Source of the DNA: Membranipora membranacea
Taxonomy: Eukaryota; Bryozoa; Gymnolaemata; Cheilostomatida; Membraniporidae
NCBI GenBank assembly: GCA_914767715.1
Contig: OU612070.1
Span: 27,826,025-27,890,024 of the forward strand
Length of the DNA: 64,000 nucleotides
Reading direction: 5' to 3'
A program made the position numbers and the translations under genes. Positions 40,042 to 51,269 of this stretch are shown in pieces. Within the stretch, counting starts at the first letter, position 1, and each line of letters begins with the position of its first letter. The notes under the pieces were generated by a model that saw nothing but the letters and a program-made list of their open reading frames with translations, did no database searches and was not told the origin of the DNA.

Positions 40042-40735
40042 CTCACCACCACCTAATATGACAGCTAAATCAAATTGATAATGAGGCAATAATAATAATA
40101 TAGTATTTTATTGTATATAATTTTATCAAATGAATCAAACTATCATGATACTCAGAATCATTTTAAATTGAATTTAATTGTAAATTATGGCACAAAACAA
40201 AGCTTGTCAATACAAGAACATCAACGTTCAATCTTGGCACCAACGTTCAACCTCATCTATATCAGGACACAAACTTAAACAACAATCCGAGGAGCCAACT
40301 ATAAAATGTTAAAACCAATTTGCATCGTAATCGTGAGTTGGTCCTAAACTCCCTGGGTATTAACATAATTATTATTTTTATTGCTAGGGTGCCATTTGAG
40401 TGGTCCCACATGATAGATCATACCTTTATTTCACAGCCAGTTATTTTTGGCGGGTATTTATCAGTACAATATTATGATGCATTATGGTTTATTACTTATC
40501 ATAGTTTCATCTATATATTACTATTTTTTTTATTTTAATATTATTCTTTATGGATAATAGATAATGGTTTATGGATAATGTAACAATTGACATACCACAA
40601 CTCGTCATTAATATTCACCATTATATCAAATTTATAGGAGTGAAAGCACACATCGTGTTTTGTACAAGATATCAGCACTATGTTAATCATTGCAGCAATA
40701 AACATAATACATCGAACGAACATTTTAAACGTCAA
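40042..40735. other. AT-rich, no feature seen
   Basis: No coding or repeat structure recognised between the minisatellite and the triplicated exon block. Confidence 0.45.
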
Positions 40736-40748
40736 AAACCCATTATTA

Positions 40749-42525
40749 GCAATTTGCCGGCTTCATGTGGTCTAAAGCACAGTACCAAAATAAGTAGCAA
40801 CACTGACTATAAATCAGATAGCAGTGAAGATGCTACCGTACTACTAGGCAGAGATAGTAAAACAGCTCAACAATCTGGTCTACCACCATTATCTGCAGGA
40901 GCTTGAGGTGAGTCGATCTATACACACAATAAGCAGACAAGGAAATAGTTCAGTTATTATATATTATACTTTGCACAACGGCTAGATCTACTCCGTTCTC
41001 CCTGATCTTACCCCAAGGTTTTTATCAAGCCCCTAGTGTTCAGCTGTTTGTCAAACCTGATAAACCAGTGTATAGGATCTTGTAGGAAAAGGGCAGAACT
41101 AACTTAGATATTACTTTTACACTTGCTTTAACCATGATGCTAGAAACTGACTGAAAGTTTACTGATGAAAAAATCATGCTTTGTGAATCCTTGTTTTGTC
41201 TTATGAGGGGGACTGAGATAGAATGGAATAATTCAGTCAGAATACAGGCGATATATGGCACCCATCATATTCAGAGGCCCCGGACAAATTTGATTTAGCA
41301 CATATTGGGAGTAAATCTGTCAGACAATTTTATAAAGTCAGCCAGATCCATCACCTTAATGCAAAGTTGTGTTTTAAGGTTTTGATATGAATCTATTTTG
41401 AGTGTTTTCTCCATAGACAAAACATACAACAAGTGTTTTGTCTATGGTTTTCTCTCCGATTTTTGAGTAATTTGGGCAGTCAAAAATAAAGTGAATATTT
41501 GAATCCGATATCCCACCGCATTTAGGACAAGATGATGTGAAGTGTTCTCTGAATGGACCATGACCTGTGATAGTGTTTACAACATATGACAGAAGTGGCC
41601 TTCTGAGTTGCAACAGGGGTTTCGATATTTGAATCCTTTTCCAACTAAAGAATCGAGTTCTAGTTTATTTTCTTAAATTAATTAGATATTTATAGTCTAC
41701 AGTTGTGTTAGTAATAGGAGATATCTCCCACATTTAAAATGATTTTTTAGAAAATAACCAATCACTTTATTTTGGCTGAGGGGATTGTCTTCGACGCCCC
41801 GCCCAATGCCAATACAAATGACCATGATGCGCCCGCCCAACCTACATTGTTTGACTACCTGTGATCTCTTAGGACACAGATCTCTTTCCTGATCCTCAAG
41901 CCAGATAAAGCATAACACAGCGGTGTGTCAATCTTATAAACAATCAAAGTTATCATTCAATTATTATATTTTACTCTTTGCACAGCACCAGATCTCAGAA
42001 AGTAATTCATACTAGCAATAATTATATTAAATTTTATATTACAAACATCAAACACTCCTTACAGGCAACTTGTTGGCTCCATGTGGTCTGAAGCGCAACA
42101 ACAAAATGAGTAGCACCACTGACTATCAATCAGTTAGCAGTGACAATGCAAGTCTACTTTGCAGAGGTAATAAAACACCGGTCAAGGAATTTGGACTACC
42201 ACCACTATCTGAAGGAGCTCGAGGTGAGTCTATCCAAACACAAAATTAAATATTGAGGAAATAGTTCAGTTAATATAGATTTTACTCTTTGCACAGCCCT
42301 AGATCCCAGAATGTATTCATACTAGCAATCATTAAATTAAACATAATGTTTTCAAAGCCAAATACTCCTTACAGGCGACTTGTTGGGTTCATGTGGTCTG
42401 ATGCGAAGCATAAAAATCAGTAGCACAACTGACTATCAATCAGTTGGCAGTTAACATGCTACTGTATTACTTGGCAGAGGTAGTAAGGCAGTTCAGGATT
42501 CCGGTCTACCACCAAATGGCTAGGT
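40749..42525 (+). pseudogene. Triplicated exon of the repeated family; one intact, two disabled
   Basis: An exon of about 159 bp appears at 40749-40908, 42065-42223 and 42375 to about 42523. The middle copy is open (CGLKRNNKMSSTTDYQS, FGLPPLSEGAR), with an ACAG acceptor and a GTGAGT donor, phase 1 to phase 1. The first copy carries GCTTGA where the middle has GCTCGA (CGA to TGA). The third has a TAA in place of SD. Between copies 1 and 2 lie other family blocks (41130-41260, 41760-41930). Confidence 0.6.
41400..41613 (-). pseudogene. Non-LTR retrotransposon C-terminal fragment (RT zinc-binding region)
   Basis: The minus-strand frame reads RRPLLSYVVNTITGHGPFRE, then CPKCGGISDSNIHFIFDCPN. TGHG...H...CP.CG...HF.FDCP is the zinc-binding tail found after reverse transcriptase in many non-LTR elements. 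Only about 70 residues remain. It lies among the gene-family copies. Confidence 0.6.
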
Positions 42526-42639
42526 CTATTGAAAGGGTTTTTAGGGTCATAGTAGACAGCCGTTTGTCAAACCTGATTTGCCAGTGTATCGACTCTTTTA
42601 GGAAAAGGGCAGAACTAACTTAGATAATATTTTTATATT

Positions 42640-43560
42640 TACTTTCGCCAGGATGTTAGAATCAGACACACAGTTGACTGATGGAAAAATCATAGTTTAA
42701 TATGATACCTTTTCAAACAAAAGAATAGGCTTCTAGTTATATTAATCAGATATAAGTCAACAGTTACGTTAGTAATAGGAGATAACTCCTACATTAAAAT
42801 AAGTAAAATACATTTTTAAGAAACAATCAATTCTTTATTTTGACAGGGAGATGGTCTTTGGTACGGCCCATCTGATGCCAATGCATTATGAGCACACCCA
42901 CCCACATTGATGGACCACCTGTGATTGCTCAGGATACGGATCACTTCCCTGATCCTCCAGCTAGCTTTAGTGTTACACCTCTAGTATAAGGAACTGCCAG
43001 TAGCCAGCCTCCAGGTCAGCATCAGCAGCATGCCATGTGCTACCCAATGGACTATCAAACTTCCAAAATGACAGGCTTCCTGACACAGTATGACATGCAG
43101 TATACAATCATGCTGGAAGCTGAACAACAGCCATACAAACAACTGCAAAGATGTCTCGTTAAGCGTCAATGCTCAACTCCGTCTTTTTCTTTTTCAACTT
43201 TTTCTTTCTTGTCAGTATTAACAACGTATTTCGTGACAAATTTTTGTCTATGATAGTAATAAATCCATCCATCCATCCATCCTCCTCAGCCCTAAGGATT
43301 GAATTTTTCTCCCGACCCGTAAGGACACCGTCAGTCGATGCTTTGGAGAGGCTAACAGTAATAATTTACCATGAAGATGGAAACCAAGTCAATAATTTAT
43401 TGATTGATAATCAATAATATTCCTCCTACTTTATCCCTATGTACTAGATTTTTCTTGGTGGCTACAGCAATGCTCATCGATGAGGATAACCATTTCAGGC
43501 CATTGTAGAACTGATGCAAAAACTAAGCAATTAACAACATTGATGAGACTTATATTGAAC
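42640..43560 (+). pseudogene. Degenerate copy of the repeated gene family, uninterrupted reference copy
   Basis: Contains in order the blocks seen elsewhere: GTTGACTGATGGAAAAATC (about 42672), an acceptor TTTTGACAG before GGAGATGG (42846), GGAACTGCCAGTAGCCAGCC (42990), CATCAGCAGCATGCCATG, then CGTAAGGACACCGTCAG (about 43319) and ATTTACCATGAAGATGG. Stops break each exon. It shows what copy 1 looked like before the long-TIR insertion. Confidence 0.5.
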
Positions 43561-43929
43561 ACCCTAAGAACAGACCGACTTCAAATCCTTTGCAAACATC
43601 AGTCAAGTGTCATTTCCAAATACTAGATTTGACACACCTTTACCCATGGGTATTACCACTATCACAATTATTTAACTCAATGCTATCTTTTAAAAAGGTA
43701 AGCTTACACCATCGACATTTTGTATTTATGAAAAAGAACTCCTGGTTATATACATATATCCTCCTATTTTATCCATGTGGTAGATTTTTCTTGGTGGCTA
43801 CAGCAATGCTCAATATTTGATGTTTAAAATTGTTCATTTCAACTGAAACTGACTTGCTATGACTCAATTTAGTGGGGAGGATTTGTCAATGAGCATTTCC
43901 TATTTAATTCGTAAATTAAGCATCAGATA

Positions 43930-45100
43930 AAGCAGAGTTGGCGTCACACAAAGCTTCTTCCACATAAACAACAGTTTTTAAATCACACCACTAATTATTT
44001 CCTTTGTAGCCAACACAGGGAGGTGAAGACGAGGGCCGGGATGCATATATGAATACTGAATTCTTTCCATTTCGGGCAACTATAAACCTGAAGCTTAACT
44101 TAATTAAAAACATTAATGAGACTTATATTGAACACCCTAAGAACAGAATGACTTCACATCCTTCGTAAACATCAGTCAAGTGTCATTTCCAAATACTAGA
44201 TTTGTCACACCTTTACCAATGACTACTACCACCACCACAAGTATTTAACTCGATGTTATCTTTTGAACAGGTTAGCTTGCACCATCAACATTCAGTATTT
44301 ATAAAAAAAAATGTCCAGCTGTGTACGATTATTACAACCCTACATCAACCTCTTCCTCTTCATTGATAGAGCCATCGTAAAACTCCACCAGAAAATCAGT
44401 AGCTGTATCACCAAGGTTTGTTTGATTTTTGTAATTAATTATTTTCACTGCTGTGATCATTTCGAACAGTATTTTCCATGAGGGGTCAACAAGGTAAAGA
44501 AGAAAAATCAAAGGCATAACTGTTGTATGAGGTGTTGAGCAAATGTTCATCAATACTCAGCTGATTTACAGATTCAGTAGTAAGATAAGGCAGGGTTTCT
44601 TTGCTATCAAAATGGTGCCTCAACCAACAGATATGAACATGAAAGGGCATCTTGACCAATCCATCAGCATCGATGGTCATCAAGACTCCGTGGACATGAT
44701 GAAAGAATCAATACTGAGCTGATTGACAGATTCACTAGTAAGATAAGGCAGGGTTTCTTTGTTAGCAACATGGTTCCTCGACCCACGAATCTGATCATGT
44801 AAAAGCTTCTCAACCAATCCATCAGCATCAATGTTCATCAAGACTCTTCGTTCATGATGTAAGAAGCCAAACTAAAGAGTTTCAGCTACTTTTATGACAA
44901 ACCCCATCATGTCAATATGGTAGCCAGCTGAGACTGATCCAGATACAGAACAAAGAGATCTGATGACAGAGGCACTGAGTGCTCTCCTGCCTCAGTCACC
45001 AGGTCCACTCTTGTACAATGAAGAAAATGATACGATGAACATCAGATGGCTTGTTGAGGACGGAGAAAGCTTCTGTGTTTTTAGATATGTTAATAGATAT
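43930..45100 (+). pseudogene. Further gene-family fragments with a 165-bp direct repeat
   Basis: GAGGTGAAGACGAGGGCCG at 44020 marks another copy. Segments near 44540-44700 and 44706-44870 are direct repeats (ELIDRFTSKIRQGFF in one; QLIYRFSSKIRQGFF in the other), the second broken by stops. A stop-free stretch at 44935-45095 reads PDTEQRDLMTEALSALLPQS and NIRWLVEDGESFCVF. Function unknown. Confidence 0.45.
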
Positions 45101-45827
45101 TGATTGAGAATTCCATGTGTTCCAGCTTGTTTATTGTTCATTGAACATCAATTGTTGCCTCAGTCTCATGGGCATATGAACATTGGTTGTGGAGGAAATA
45201 ATAAATAATGAGGATGACTACAATGGCCTCCATGCCTGAGAACATGTGGATGTATCCTACCAAAATAGAAATATGGTAACTCAAACCAGCGGTGGATTCA
45301 GTATTGATCACCAAAAAAATTTTGGATTATTTCACTGGAGTACATATGCGACAAAAAAATTGGATCAATAACTCAAAAGTCAGGATGAGTATCTGGGTGA
45401 GGCCTGATGGGCAACGACATTCAACGCCGTAGTCAAAAATAACCTGAGTTGTTGCTAGCAGCATTTCATCATCAACCTCACGCCGCCAGAGGTGAGCAGA
45501 ATAAGAGGGGTGTTTTCCCATAGAGGATTCATCATTTATTTTGTGCTCAATGGGTTATCAGTCGCCTGTGTAGGAAAATATCATAGGCTTGCAATCTGAT
45601 TGGATATAAAAAGATGGGTTTAAATTCATAAACTGAACATGAACATTCTTTTGTTACCTTGTATGCATGAAATCGCTCAAGCCCTTTGTACCGAAGATTC
45701 CGTCGGAGTTTATTTATTTATTTATTGCCAAGCGTGATTTAGGAACTGCTTTCATATGGGTGGATTTTACTGTACACATAATAAAGAATGTGCCTATCAG
45801 AATAAACGCAACGGAATCAACGCTGTG
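45101..45827. other. No feature seen
   Basis: AT-rich sequence between the gene-family cluster and the minisatellite that precedes the non-LTR element. Confidence 0.4.
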
Positions 45828-45835
45828 ACTGTTGT

Positions 45836-45965
45836 GAATCAACGCTGTTGGAATCAACGCTGTTGGAATCAACGCTGTTGGAATCAACGCTGTTGGAATC
45901 AACGCTGTTGGAATCAACTGTTGGAATCAACTGTGAATCAACGACTGTTGGAATCAACGCTGGGA
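45836..45965 (+). repeat. Minisatellite, GAATCAACGCTGTTG-type 15-bp unit
   Basis: About eight units of GAATCAACGCTGTTG, exact in the first five, then shortened or varied. It lies about 90 bp before the first ATG of the non-LTR element and could be its 5' untranslated promoter monomers. Confidence 0.75.
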
Positions 45966-46051
45966 TTGTTGTGAGCGACGCAGCAAGCAGCAATAAAAAA
46001 CTGCTCTGACATTGTTTTTAGTAAAACCTATACTAGTAATATTTAACAATA

Positions 46052-47905
46052 ATGATAAAACATTTTCACCGAGCGCGGAAAAGAGATAGCAATGACTTAG
46101 ACTCGGATAGTACTTCATCTTCCTCTGAACCTACACTGGTTTTCACAATGAAGCCTAAATCAACTGAGGAACATGTCAACCAAGTGCCATATTATCTGGA
46201 CAAGATAAATGCCATTCAGAAGAAGCTGGATAGTACCTTTAACCAAACATCAACTATAGAAGTTAAGGGCACTACCAAAAACCCGCAGATAGTGATTGTA
46301 TGTAACACCGCTGCATTCGAGTGGATCAAAACTTCACTAGCAAACTTTCTCAAAACTAAAGACATTGAAGGTGTGCGTTCTAAGTTAACTGTTGATAAAA
46401 GTGGAGCATGTATAAGTGTTTTGAAAAAGCTAAAAAAAAAGGAAAAAAAAGTTTATACTATCAACTTTTATACTACGACACCCACTATCCTGGTGAACGG
46501 GAATTCAGATATTAACTATTTCATGGCTCACTACGAGGAACTAATGTCTAAGATGCCTCATCATGTTGTTGATGCTGCCAACCAGGATTATCAATCAATC
46601 TGCCACAAAGCTCTGGCTAGTGTAAAAAACTATGACTGCAGACGAAAGTAATATGGATACGTCAATCAAAAGTCCATCTTTCACACATAGCAAAGATGAA
46701 GCTACTGAGTCATAACTCCCAACTCACCCTGTCCCATCAACTTCATCAAACATTGAAAGTGAGTCATCAAAGGGTTTGCCTTCCCATCCCACCACCCCTT
46801 CCCAACAGAGCCCAGTCAAAAACCAGAGCCCAATCAACAATACCGCCAGTCCTATATCACCCATCCCCAAATTCCTCTCCCATCAACCAACAGCTTAAAT
46901 CTGCAACCTTTAACAGGAGACAAGCTGAGACAGGAATACATGACCAACTCACTCCACCAAAGAAATCAAGAGAAAAATCAAGATCTCCTCTCAATAAATC
47001 GATCCCTCCACCGATCTCTGACTTAAGTTCTTACCCACCAATTTCTTCACCACCTACCAAAATTCCAGACTGCAGTCTAGATATGTGCAAGGCTTTGAAC
47101 AAGTCACTGCATTCAAGAATTCAAGAACTGGAAGAGCTAGTCAATAACCAGGCCAAGCTCATCCAACAAATGCAGGAGAGCAGAAACATCGGACCATTAA
47201 CCGATGACACATCACGTGCTCACCTGAGCCATTTCTCAGAAACTATGGAGCAGAAATTTAACCATCAACTATTCTGTGTAAAACAACGACTGGAATCTTC
47301 CATAAACCAGAAATTTGGAACGTATGCAGAGGTTGCTGGAAAAACACAAAGTCACGACACTGGTGCTCATGTTTCCCCCTCCATACCAACACCACACACT
47401 TCCACTCAACAAAACCAGGCAAACCCTTTATCCCGACCAATATCCTTCCAATCCTACGGCCAGCCTTCCCATTCACCACACCATAGTGGATCACAAAACA
47501 ATAATACCCTTCACGCCATATAAGTTTAAGTCAGATCATCCAAAACTGGCCATTCAATTTAGAGATACTGCTGCAGCTATAAAAATTGTAACGGAATGGA
47601 ATTGTCTCCTCTTTGGTGGATCGACTGCAAGGAGACCACAAGACCCCAAGACTCAGATTTTAAACTGTGCCATGATGTACAATGTCCCCAAAGAAGGCAG
47701 TAACAATGATATAGAGCGAGATGTCAAAGCAACTTATCCGGAGGCCACTATTGAGAGACTCTCAAAAGGTGGTAAGACCTTGCGCACTGTGAAGGTAAAA
47801 TTCTCATCACAAACCGACATGAAACACGCTATTTACAATGGTATACCACTCAAATCTTTATTCATATATTGCCACCTATCAGAAAGTTCAACTCCAAATG
47901 TCTAG
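46052..47905 (+). pseudogene. ORF1 region of the non-LTR element, frameshifted
   Basis: Begins with a basic and serine-rich start at 46052 and runs to TAA at about 46649. Protein-like sequence then resumes in another frame: Pro/Ser-rich, a coiled-coil-like LHSRIQELEELVNNQAKLIQ, and NQKFGTYAEVAGK. In a third frame from about 47520 there is an RNA-recognition-like domain (YNVPKEGSNNDIERDVKATY, RTVKVKFSS). This is the usual layout of ORF1 proteins in this clade. Frameshifts at about 46650-46690 and 47500 break it. Confidence 0.65.
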
Positions 47906-47921
47906 TTATTTTACTCAAGGC

Positions 47922-48486
47922 ATGAAAATAGCTCATCTAAATATTAGAGGGCTTACATGCAAAATTGATGAAGTTAAAAAGATCTTACATGAAAATGATC
48001 TTGATATTTTTTGTTTATCTGAGACTTTTCTAAATGAGTCTAAATCAAATAGTTTTTTCCATATATCAAACTATAATATTGTAAGACAGGATAGGAATAC
48101 TGGTCAAGGAGGGGGTTTGCTATGCTACATACGTGTTGGTATTTCATTCAAAGAGATCAATATTGCGAACCATTCAATGCCTGAGTCAATTACTTTGAAA
48201 ATCTCCCAAACCCACTCACAATCTTTTTTAACATGCTTCGTTTATCGCCCACCTAGCGCACTTGTTGATTGGAACCATGTCTTCACTCATAACATCACTT
48301 GGACTTACACAACTAATAAAAGATTTTACAAGAATTGCAGAAAATCCTGAATCTATCATTGATCACATATACACCAACAAACCAGCCAATGTTCGTTCTA
48401 GCTTAGTTCTGAAATACTCTTTAAGTGATCATTTTTTGGTTATGGCAATACGAAAAAAGGGTGTTGTAAAATCAGAGAAAAGATAA
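47922..48486 (+). pseudogene. AP endonuclease domain of the non-LTR element, deleted internally
   Basis: Starts MKIAHLNIRGL and includes LDIFCLSETFLNE, GQGGGLLCYIR and FVYRPPSA. The part with the GDFN motif is missing: the frame jumps at about 48265 to IIDHIYTN and SLSDHFLV, the C-terminal SDH motif. Confidence 0.8.
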
Positions 48487-48761
48487 ATTTCAACGATTAT
48501 AGCAAATTTACCGATGAAAATATACACAAATATTTCAGCGATGTTGACTGGCACCAATCTCTATGTTACAGCAACATTAACCATGTCATAGAGAATTTCA
48601 ATGAAACTTTCTTAAATTTAGCATCAAAACTTATAAAACGGAGGACTCGCTATGTCAAATCTGAGGTCCTTCCTATGTGGATTGATGATGAAGTGCGTGA
48701 TCATATGAGACTAAGAGACCAGTATAAATCTCAAAAGTTATAAGATTTTTATAAAACCGAA

Positions 48762-48852
48762 AGAAACTTAGTTACTAACATGATAAAAAGAAAAAAGAAG
48801 AAGTATAATACTTCTTCTTTTTTCTTTTTATCATGTTAGTGACTAAGTTTCT
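48762..48852. repeat. 91-nt palindrome in the non-LTR element
   Basis: 45-bp arms (48762-48806, 48808-48852) mirror each other around a single central A, with one mismatch. The left arm is element coding sequence (RNLVTNMIKRKKKKY). The right arm is its reverse complement. Sequence after 48852 does not belong to the element until about 49438. Confidence 0.9.
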
Positions 48853-49437
48853 ATGGCGTTATCACAGGCAAAAACGGGCTATCTGCGAATTAAAATATTA
48901 CTGGTAAAACACGTTTTCCAAATTTCTAATTTTCTAATTAACATTAAAATTATTGCAAATACATTTTTATATGCGAAAAATTAAGACGATTCATTTGGCG
49001 TTTATTAATTAATGGTCAAACAAGCGGTTCAAAAGATATCGCAACAAAATTCAGATTTGGCTATTTCTTCGGGCAAAAACGGTCTATCTGCATCAATTGT
49101 CATTCAAAACGAGTCATTGTTAGCAAGCGCAGTCATTAGAATTGTAATTGCATTGTTCAAATGAATGCATTCACGGTCAATTGAGCATGGCTTTCATTGT
49201 CATTGAGAAAAAAAAACTTATCGACCTTTTTTGCTCGAAGCTTTCTGGCTATTTGTGAACAAAAGAAATTTCAAACAGGTTTTTTTCCAATTTCTGGTAG
49301 GAGTTTCAGAGAGTTTTTGATAACGTTAGAAAGCCAAAAAATAGCTTAATTTGAATAACAAAGAAAAAGAAATTTTGAAAAAAAATACATAGAGACTTTT
49401 TTTGCACGTGATGACAAAACTGGTTGAAAATTCCAAA

Positions 49438-50046
49438 GGCCATAATACCAAATCATTGTGGAATGCGCTAAATATCAGAAACAAAACTTAAACTTACATT
49501 GACAATGCTGCTGATATTTCTAGCAATAATTTGAACGAGCATTTTACATCTATCGCTGCGAAGCTATCAAATGATTTTTCTTTGATTTCTGATTTTTCTA
49601 GTACTTTACCAAATTACCACCACAAAGGTTTGAAACAATTTCCAAAATTTACAACAGTCCCATTGCATAAGCTTCTAAAATCAATACCCATAGGCAAAAG
49701 CACTGGCCCTGACCAGATTTCAGTTCGGATGTTAAACAAAACATTTCCCTACGTAGGTCCAGTGCTCACAGATATTTTCAATAGAATTTTAGATGAAGGA
49801 GTATTTCCAAAAGTCTGGAAAATTGCTCGCGTAACCCCTATTTTTAAGTCAGTGTCAAAAGATGACCCAGGAAATTATAGACCTATATCAGTTTTACCAG
49901 TTCTTTCGAAGATATTTGAAAAACATTTAAATATTAATATTCAGATATTTTTGAATGAAAACCATCTAATATCTTCATCGCAGTCCGGTTTTCGCACTGC
50001 ACATTCATGCAGCGACGCCGTTCACAAAATTATTTCTGACTATTAG
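49438..50046 (+). pseudogene. Reverse transcriptase N-terminal part of the non-LTR element
   Basis: Resumes with NTKSLWNALNIRNK, then LNEHFTSIAAKLS, the RT motif GKSTGPDQISVRMLN, PGNYRPISVLPVLSKIFEKH and SSSQSGFRTAHSC. It stops at 50044 before the FADD-box region. The next element sequence is the far C-terminus. Confidence 0.85.
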
Positions 50047-50290
50047 ACAACTTAAACCACTAAATAGCAACAAACTTTAATATTTTACCCTCTTCATTGA
50101 AAAGCACTCTTACTTTGAATATGTTTAAGAAAAGGCTAATGCAACATTTTTTCAGTTTATTGGAATAGTCTCATTTTTTTTGTTGAATCTTTGTTTGTAT
50201 CATTTTTCTTTCTTGCCATTTATGTCACATCATGAAAAACATTTGAAATAATGAATTGTTGCTGACAATAAAAGTATATATATATATAAC

Positions 50291-51269
50291 GCATGTTGTA
50301 TATATGCAGTTTGTGAAATTCACACCTCATAATAATAATTAAGATAACAATGATTGACATTATAAAGCATAATTTCTGGAGCCAAAAAACTTCAATCCTG
50401 AATACAAATGTGCAAGAGTTTCATCGTGAGAAACCAGGTAAGTGATTTAAATAATATACTTTTATTAATTTATTCTCTGCAATATTTGTAAACAGCACCA
50501 AATGATGTCAGAATCGCATCCTTATTCCAAAAATTGGTTTTAATTCAGGTTTGTTAAATACTTGAGGATATTTGATATATAATAAAGTTGGGATTTTTTT
50601 CCTGCTGATGAAATTGAGTAGTTTGTGTAAAATAAATATGTGTATTGTGTTCCCTTGTGTCTGTTTCGTTAATTGTAATAGTGAATGTGTGTCACAGAAT
50701 GTTCAGCATACAATGCAGCTGTCATGAGAATTCTTCTTAACTGTGTATCAAAACTCTTACAGTTTTTTTACCATAAAAGCTCTCGAGAGATATTGCTTGT
50801 TGATTTAAGTACTTCTATCTATTTTTGAAGAAATTCCTGAAGAATATATAGCAGCGGGCTGATTGATTGATTATCACTAACTGTAAAAGTTACGTGAAAA
50901 AGGTTGCTGGTACACGTACTCTGCTAAAAAATAATGAAGTTGCCTTGCATACAATAATAGTATTATGAAAAAGTAGTTAAAAAATTGTATTATTGATATA
51001 AATGCACATGTGTCTCAAAAAGCAGTCTTTGCCCAAGGCAGTGCGGTATTTAGGGTGTCTAAGCCATAGACTTAATATACTACCTAGACAGGCCGATAGC
51101 ATATAATACTGTCCCACTTAAATAGCACGACATGACGTAATTAGTTTGTGCTGTGAGCCATAGTTTACTAAATATCCATCAATGTAATACTATGAAAAAT
51201 CAAGGGACGCTGGGCATGATATCAGCCCCTGTCCAGACCCTTATTATTCAAACACAAAGAAAATTTGTG
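50291..51269. other. No feature seen
   Basis: AT-rich sequence between the non-LTR element and the large inverted repeat. One GTTGCCTTG half-motif lies near 50939. Confidence 0.4.

Larger units (their letters stand above)
46052..50290 (+). mobile_element. CR1/L2-like non-LTR retrotransposon, internally deleted
   Basis: ORF1-type region (46052-47905), AP endonuclease fragment (47922-48486) and reverse-transcriptase fragment (49438-50046) are followed by the last 25 or so codons (LPSSLKSTLTLNMFKKR, about 50080-50170) and a 3' tail ending AATAAAAGTATATATATATA. Lost parts include the middle of the endonuclease, the segment around 48850-49437 replaced by foreign sequence, and the catalytic core and thumb of the reverse transcriptase. 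It cannot move by itself. The family call rests on endonuclease plus RT motifs. Confidence 0.85.

Noticed and set aside
39141-40052. 303-codon minus-strand open frame
   Set aside because: It is the minisatellite read in a frame kept open because the unit is 63 bp. The repeated 21-residue hydrophobic peptide has no other support.
45714-45974. Open frames over the 15-bp minisatellite
   Set aside because: Repeat-derived peptides (CWNQR or ALIPT repeats) with no independent evidence of translation.
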